From Rosellinia necatrix (Eukaryota > Ascomycota > Sordariomycetes > Xylariales > Xylariaceae), in the NCBI GenBank assembly GCA_021209875.1, contig JAGYVD010000009.1:2232001-2296000 (forward strand): 64,000 bases of DNA. The letters run 5' to 3'. Position 1 is the first letter of the stretch. The number at the start of each line of letters is the position of its first letter. The notes beneath the pieces are model-generated. The model was not told the origin of the DNA, ran no database searches, and saw only the letters and a list, made by a program, of their open reading frames with translations. Of this stretch, positions 60,429 to 64,000 are shown in pieces. A program made the position numbers and the translations under genes.

Positions 60429-61588
60429 AACAAAAATGTTTGTTGTTGGACATGGAAGGGAATTCACGGCCCAGAGAGTGACAACACGTAAGAGAGCAGC
60501 TGGAAGAACGGCGCTCAGAGAGGGCAAAAAGGGGAATCCTGATCCCACGTCGTCGGGCATGCGAGATGGGTGGGCAGAGGCAGGTATTGATATATAGATA
60601 GATTCTTTATTGGATCGGTTTCTGGACCTCCTCCCCCTTTTATATATATATATTATATCCTTTCTTCAGGTCCAACCTACCTACCTAGACAGATTAGCTG
60701 GGAATACTGCGTGTACAAGAGATTGTCCCCCAGAATCCAAATTTGACAAATAAATTAATATGAAGCATGCATAGATCAAATAAATACATACCAAAAATCG
60801 AGTGAAGTTATCCGAACCTTTTTTTTTTTTTTTTTTCCGAGCGCCAATATCTATCAAAATAAACTAATAAGGCAGAGAGTAGGAACTCCACATGGCGTTT
60901 GTCTCTTTTTCGCTTGTCCATCGAGCGTCGAACGCCGGGGATGCCGGAGCCGTTCTTGCTCTAAAAGAAAGGGAGGAATATTTTATGAGTCTACACGATA
61001 GTCGTGTACGTATAGTTAGTTATTTAGTTATCTTCTTTAGAATAAGGAAAAGGAAAGCGGGAGTTGAGCTGGCGATTACAGTGCCCATACGCTACGGAAT
61101 AGCGAAAAGAAAGGAAGAATTGCCGATATTATGGAGTCAGTCAGGCGGTCCGAGCCCACCGACTACGGCTAATGGCGGTGCGCGGGGGCGGGGACAGGGA
61201 CGGCCGAGCGATACCGGTTCAGGTATAATAACTATAGCGTTGTGCTTGGGCGGATGACAACAAGTTGGCGGGAGAATGTGTAGATAGGGGTGTGTATTTG
61301 TTGGTTACTTGAACTGCTTGGTTTGGGCGTTCTTTGGTCTTTTCTTAAAGGAAGCTGGGCTGGCCGGCCGGGCGGCCGCAATATTCTACGCTGGGGGGGA
61401 CTGTGTAGCGAAGTCTCGTGGTATATTCACCTAGTTCTATGCCCTCCCCTCAGAGGCAACGCCCTCGTGCCCCTCCATACCCTTAATGCCCGAACCCAGC
61501 CCGTAGCCAAACAGCTCGCTCTGTCTGCTGTCCTCCTGTGTAATACCTACAAAATACGAACGACCCCTCCCCACGCCACCAGGTTCCT
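60429..61588. other. Intergenic region between convergent genes
   Basis: This lies between the 3' ends of the thaumatin-like and ankyrin genes. It holds a T-run at about 60819-60836 and TATATATATA near 60640-60655. A 121-codon open frame at 60892-61257 shows no motif. Confidence 0.55.
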
Positions 61589-62417
61589 CTACCGCCCCTT
61601 CTTCGCCTTTCGCCGCCTTTCCCATTCGGCTCGCTCCTCGTCATCGCTCCCCGAGAATTCGGCATCATCGTCGCTTTCCTCCTCAGCTCGGACGTCGAAA
61701 TGGGTGTTGGCATTTGCCTTGGGTTTCTTGATCTCGTCGGCGCCGACGAAATCCCCGGCGTTGAGGGCGGCGTACTCTTGTTTCTGTATCAGCTCCTTGA
61801 GACCCTTGTTTCGGGGGTCAACCAGCTGGACGGGCATGAGCTTCGCCTTGTTCTTGACCCGCGTGCTCGACCCAGCCTCCAGCATCATCTCTACCAATGC
61901 GTTGCCAAACTCCCGCTGGGCTGGGGGCTCGCTGTTGATCCACCGGATGGCACTGTGTAAGGGGGTGTCTCCTTCGGCACGGTTTACGGGGTCGCATTCG
62001 AATTCGGGCTGGTCGAGGAGCATGTCGATAACCTCATCTGCATCAATGGGAGGCCGGGGTTAGTTTCGACCCGTTGAAGCAGCCGACCAGGACCCCCAGC
62101 TTGCATAGAACGAGGGGGCCGGGGGTAACGGGAACAGGGGAAGCGGGGGAGCGGGAACAGCGCGGCACGTACAGTTCCCTCGCAAGGCGGCCTCGTGATA
62201 GAGGTGGTTCCCCATTACCGTCGTCGTGTTGTTCAGCAGGTCGGATATCTCCTTGTCGCTCTTGCACTTCTGGATGATCTCGGTTAACAGGTCGACATTG
62301 TTGCGGCGGCAAGCTTCGATGAGCTGCTCTCCTACAGACGCTCCCTAGCCGAGGTTAGTAAGTGTTCACGTCAAATTGGTATCCGCGGGCGCAATGTACC
62401 TCGAAAGCATCCGCCAT
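61589..62417 (-). CDS. Small ankyrin-repeat protein
   Basis: Three exons on the minus strand (62417-62400, 62344-62173, 62037-61589) join to 212 residues. The first exon codes only MADAFE. The protein then reads GASVGEQLIEACRRNNVDLL, GNHLYHEAALRGN, YEVIDMLLDQPEFECDPVNR and GDTPLHSAIRWIN, which are two to three ankyrin repeats. A helix, a KNKAKLMPVQLVDPRNKGL segment and an acidic tail (AEEESDDDAEFSGSDDEERAEW) followed by a basic end (RRRKAKKGR) complete it. This resembles the small fungal/yeast ankyrin protein of the YGL242C type. The function is unknown; it is probably an adaptor, cytosolic or nuclear. All joins are in phase with consensus borders. Tandem minisatellites occupy the upstream region. 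Confidence 0.85.
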
Positions 62418-62529
62418 CTTTGGGTGGGCGACGGGGCTATCGTAGATGATACGCAGGTTTATATGAGGGGGGGGGTTTACGCAAGAGAAGGCGACGCGGC
62501 TTTCTGTGTCCGGGGCCTTCTGTGTACGA

Positions 62530-62600
62530 GGGTTTTCTGTCTGTGTATAAGGCCTTCTCTGTCTGTATATAAGGCCTTCTCTATCTGTGTATGAAAATCC
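62530..62600. repeat. Minisatellite, unit about 22 bases
   Basis: About three copies of a unit like AAGGCCTTCTCTGTCTGTATAT lie head to tail, with a more diverged copy before them, about 110 bases upstream of the ankyrin gene start. Confidence 0.8.
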
Positions 62601-62639
62601 AAAGATCAGGCAAATAACACACGGCTCCGGTCCAGGAGG

Positions 62640-62705
62640 TCTCGCCTGGGAGTTTGGCCTGGGAGTCTGGGAGTCTGGCCTGGGAGTCTCGCTCGCCTCA
62701 GCTGG
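62640..62705. repeat. Minisatellite of CTGGGAGTCT units
   Basis: GGCCTGGGAGTCTGGGAGTCT and shorter variants repeat three to four times in non-coding DNA. Confidence 0.75.
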
Positions 62706-63440
62706 GAGTTAGTTCAATGCGGGTGCAAGAGTCGAGAAGCGCCGCAGTGGAGATCGGGGAGTTGAAGAAATCAATCCGTCTGCCAGGGCGTATATATCTA
62801 GTGTCGCTTGTGAGGTGTCGTTCGTCAGGTGTTGTTCGTGAGGTGTTGCCTTGGGTAGTGTCTGTCGACCTTGTCCCATTGTCGGGAGTGCCCAAGGGAG
62901 GTGGCAGTGTGAGTGATGGAGTAACATGTACATTAATTCCACCTGGGCAAGCTCGAGCCCCTCCAAAGTGGGCCCAAGTCCCTTAGGTACCTTTCTAGAT
63001 ACATGCCTAGGACCGCCAAGTAGGCACCTAGCTTAGGTACCTACCTACCCAAGACCATCCGCAAACGGGTGGGTGCCAGCCCCTTACAGCGTGTGTGCCT
63101 CCAGACTTGTTCTCAAAGTACCTAGTGTACTTACCGAGCTGACAGACTCCACAGCGTAGCGGGGCCATCCCACTTAACGAGGCCAATGGCTTGTGCAAAT
63201 GCGAGTGCTATGGGCGCTGTTGGGACCCCACTAGACAAACGGTTCACTAGCGCGCTTTGCGAAATCATCATGCCTTAGCATTGTCTGGTACATGGTTTGG
63301 CTCAAATCTGGAAAACGTTCTTTTTTCGCATGAAGAGAAAAAGCACCATCATGTTATAACAGAACAACGGGCTACACACCCCAAACCAGGAGTGATACGA
63401 GACATCCCCGACCCAGTCATTGCCATATTCTATTCACACT

Positions 63441-63891
63441 ATGTTGCTCTGTCAGAAGCTCCCAATCTGCCCCCATCATGAGAATGCCAAGCTGACATCT
63501 GACATCCAAGTAGTCTGTCCTCAATGTAGCAATATCTTGACTGTCTCGGCCTCGCCCGAGACTGGTCGCAATCGGCTCGAATGTCGGACATGCCCCTACC
63601 AGCACGGCATCGAGGAACCCATGTACTCGCGCCGGTACTTCAAAAAAGAAGGAGCGTGAAGACGTTTTTGGCGGCCCCGAAGCTTGGGCAAATGCCGATA
63701 AGACCTCTGTCCAATGCCCAACCGGAAGCTGCGAAGGGAAGGAGGCTGCTTTCTACCAGGTCCAAATTCGTAGTGCCGATGAGCCTATGACCAGCTTCTA
63801 TAAGGTGAGTAAGCGGCTAGCTTCTTGCATTCGAAGGCACTGACACCTGAGATAGTGCATGACCTGCGGACATCGCTGGAGAGAAAACTAG
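63441..63891 (+). CDS. RPC11: DNA-directed RNA polymerase III subunit C11 (RPC10/Rpc11), with a one-base frameshift
   Basis: This is the TFIIS-like subunit that gives RNA polymerase III its transcript-cleavage and termination activity. Three exons (63441-63450, 63514-63804, 63856-63891) give the expected 111-residue length once one extra A is discounted. Exon 1 is only ATGTTGCTCT; joined at the AG at 63512-63513 it gives MLLFCPQCSNILTVS, the typical start. The N-terminal zinc ribbon has CPQC and CRTC. The C-terminal ribbon has CPTGSC, the catalytic RSADEPMT loop and CMTCGHRW, ending REN. In RRYFKKK the A-run at about 63643-63648 has six A where the frame needs five, so the sequence as given stops at a TGA near 63657. 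An essential gene is unlikely to be dead, so a sequence error is the first suspicion. Confidence 0.88.
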
Positions 63892-64000
63892 TTTTTAGTG
63901 AAGGAGGGGGAGATGGGGGGAGAGGAAAGGGGTCAGCCTCGTTCAATCTACGTCACCGTTCCCATATAACGGTGACGATTACATCTTTGGCGTTGAGTGC

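Larger units (their letters stand above)
62418..63440. other. Intergenic region between divergent genes, rich in minisatellites
   Basis: This is the shared promoter region of the ankyrin gene (minus) and the polymerase subunit gene (plus). It contains two minisatellites (62530-62600 and 62640-62705), short GTGAGGTGTTG repeats (about 62805-62850) and CCTAGGTA-type motifs (62985-63050). Confidence 0.6.

Noticed and set aside
59670..60560. Ala/Val-rich 296-codon minus-strand frame
   Set aside because: It is the shadow of the thaumatin-like gene, whose cysteine pattern is decisive.

Overview
The window is nuclear DNA of a filamentous ascomycete (Pezizomycotina, most likely a sordariomycete). The evidence is short GT-AG introns of about 50-110 bases with CTGAC/CTAAC-type branch sites, and protein families typical of that group: secretory lipase, GMC oxidoreductase, NB-ARC/TPR proteins and Sos7. 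There is also a proline tRNA with an intron after position 37, and an extremely AT-rich, RIP-like transposon island. Joining exons by hand gave sixteen protein genes, fifteen of them intact; the sixteenth (Pol III subunit C11) carries a single-base frameshift. There are also one tRNA gene, one inactivated DNA transposon and at least six decayed genes.

Left part (1-21.4 kb): a kinase-only version of the fungal arginine polyprotein (acetylglutamate kinase without its reductase half), an aspartate-semialdehyde dehydrogenase, an HSL-type alpha/beta hydrolase with a poly-glutamate insertion, a secretory lipase, a broken prolyl iminopeptidase, tRNA-Pro(AGG), a 692-residue disordered protein, a probable splicing-factor-like gene and the kinetochore coiled-coil protein Sos7.

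Middle part (21.4-55 kb): mostly accessory and partly degenerate. It holds a divergent homoaconitase gene with eight exons, a dead glutathione transferase head-to-head with a dead diterpene-cyclase fragment, a 1.88-kb TA-flanked transposon with 42-bp inverted repeats, a small multi-pass membrane protein divergent from a decayed NLR-like gene, an alkaline ceramidase, a secreted GMC oxidoreductase, a small secreted cysteine-containing protein, a decayed TPR gene and a decayed gene of unknown family, followed by about 6.5 kb without a recognisable gene.

Right part (55-64 kb): compact and apparently healthy. It holds an HSPA12-like Hsp70 ATPase with a proline-rich N-terminus, a thaumatin-like protein probably GPI-anchored, a small ankyrin protein and RNA polymerase III subunit C11.

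The most interesting themes are these. (1) Three amino-acid biosynthesis enzymes (acetylglutamate kinase, aspartate-semialdehyde dehydrogenase, homoaconitase) lie within 28 kb; two look altered or divergent, in an accessory region that also holds diterpene-cyclase and GST remnants. (2) The arginine polyprotein is cut exactly in the linker between its two enzymes. (3) The transposon has nearly intact GC-rich ends around an almost pure A/T interior. (4) A decayed NLR-like gene appears to begin with an LRAT/NlpC-like papain-fold module.
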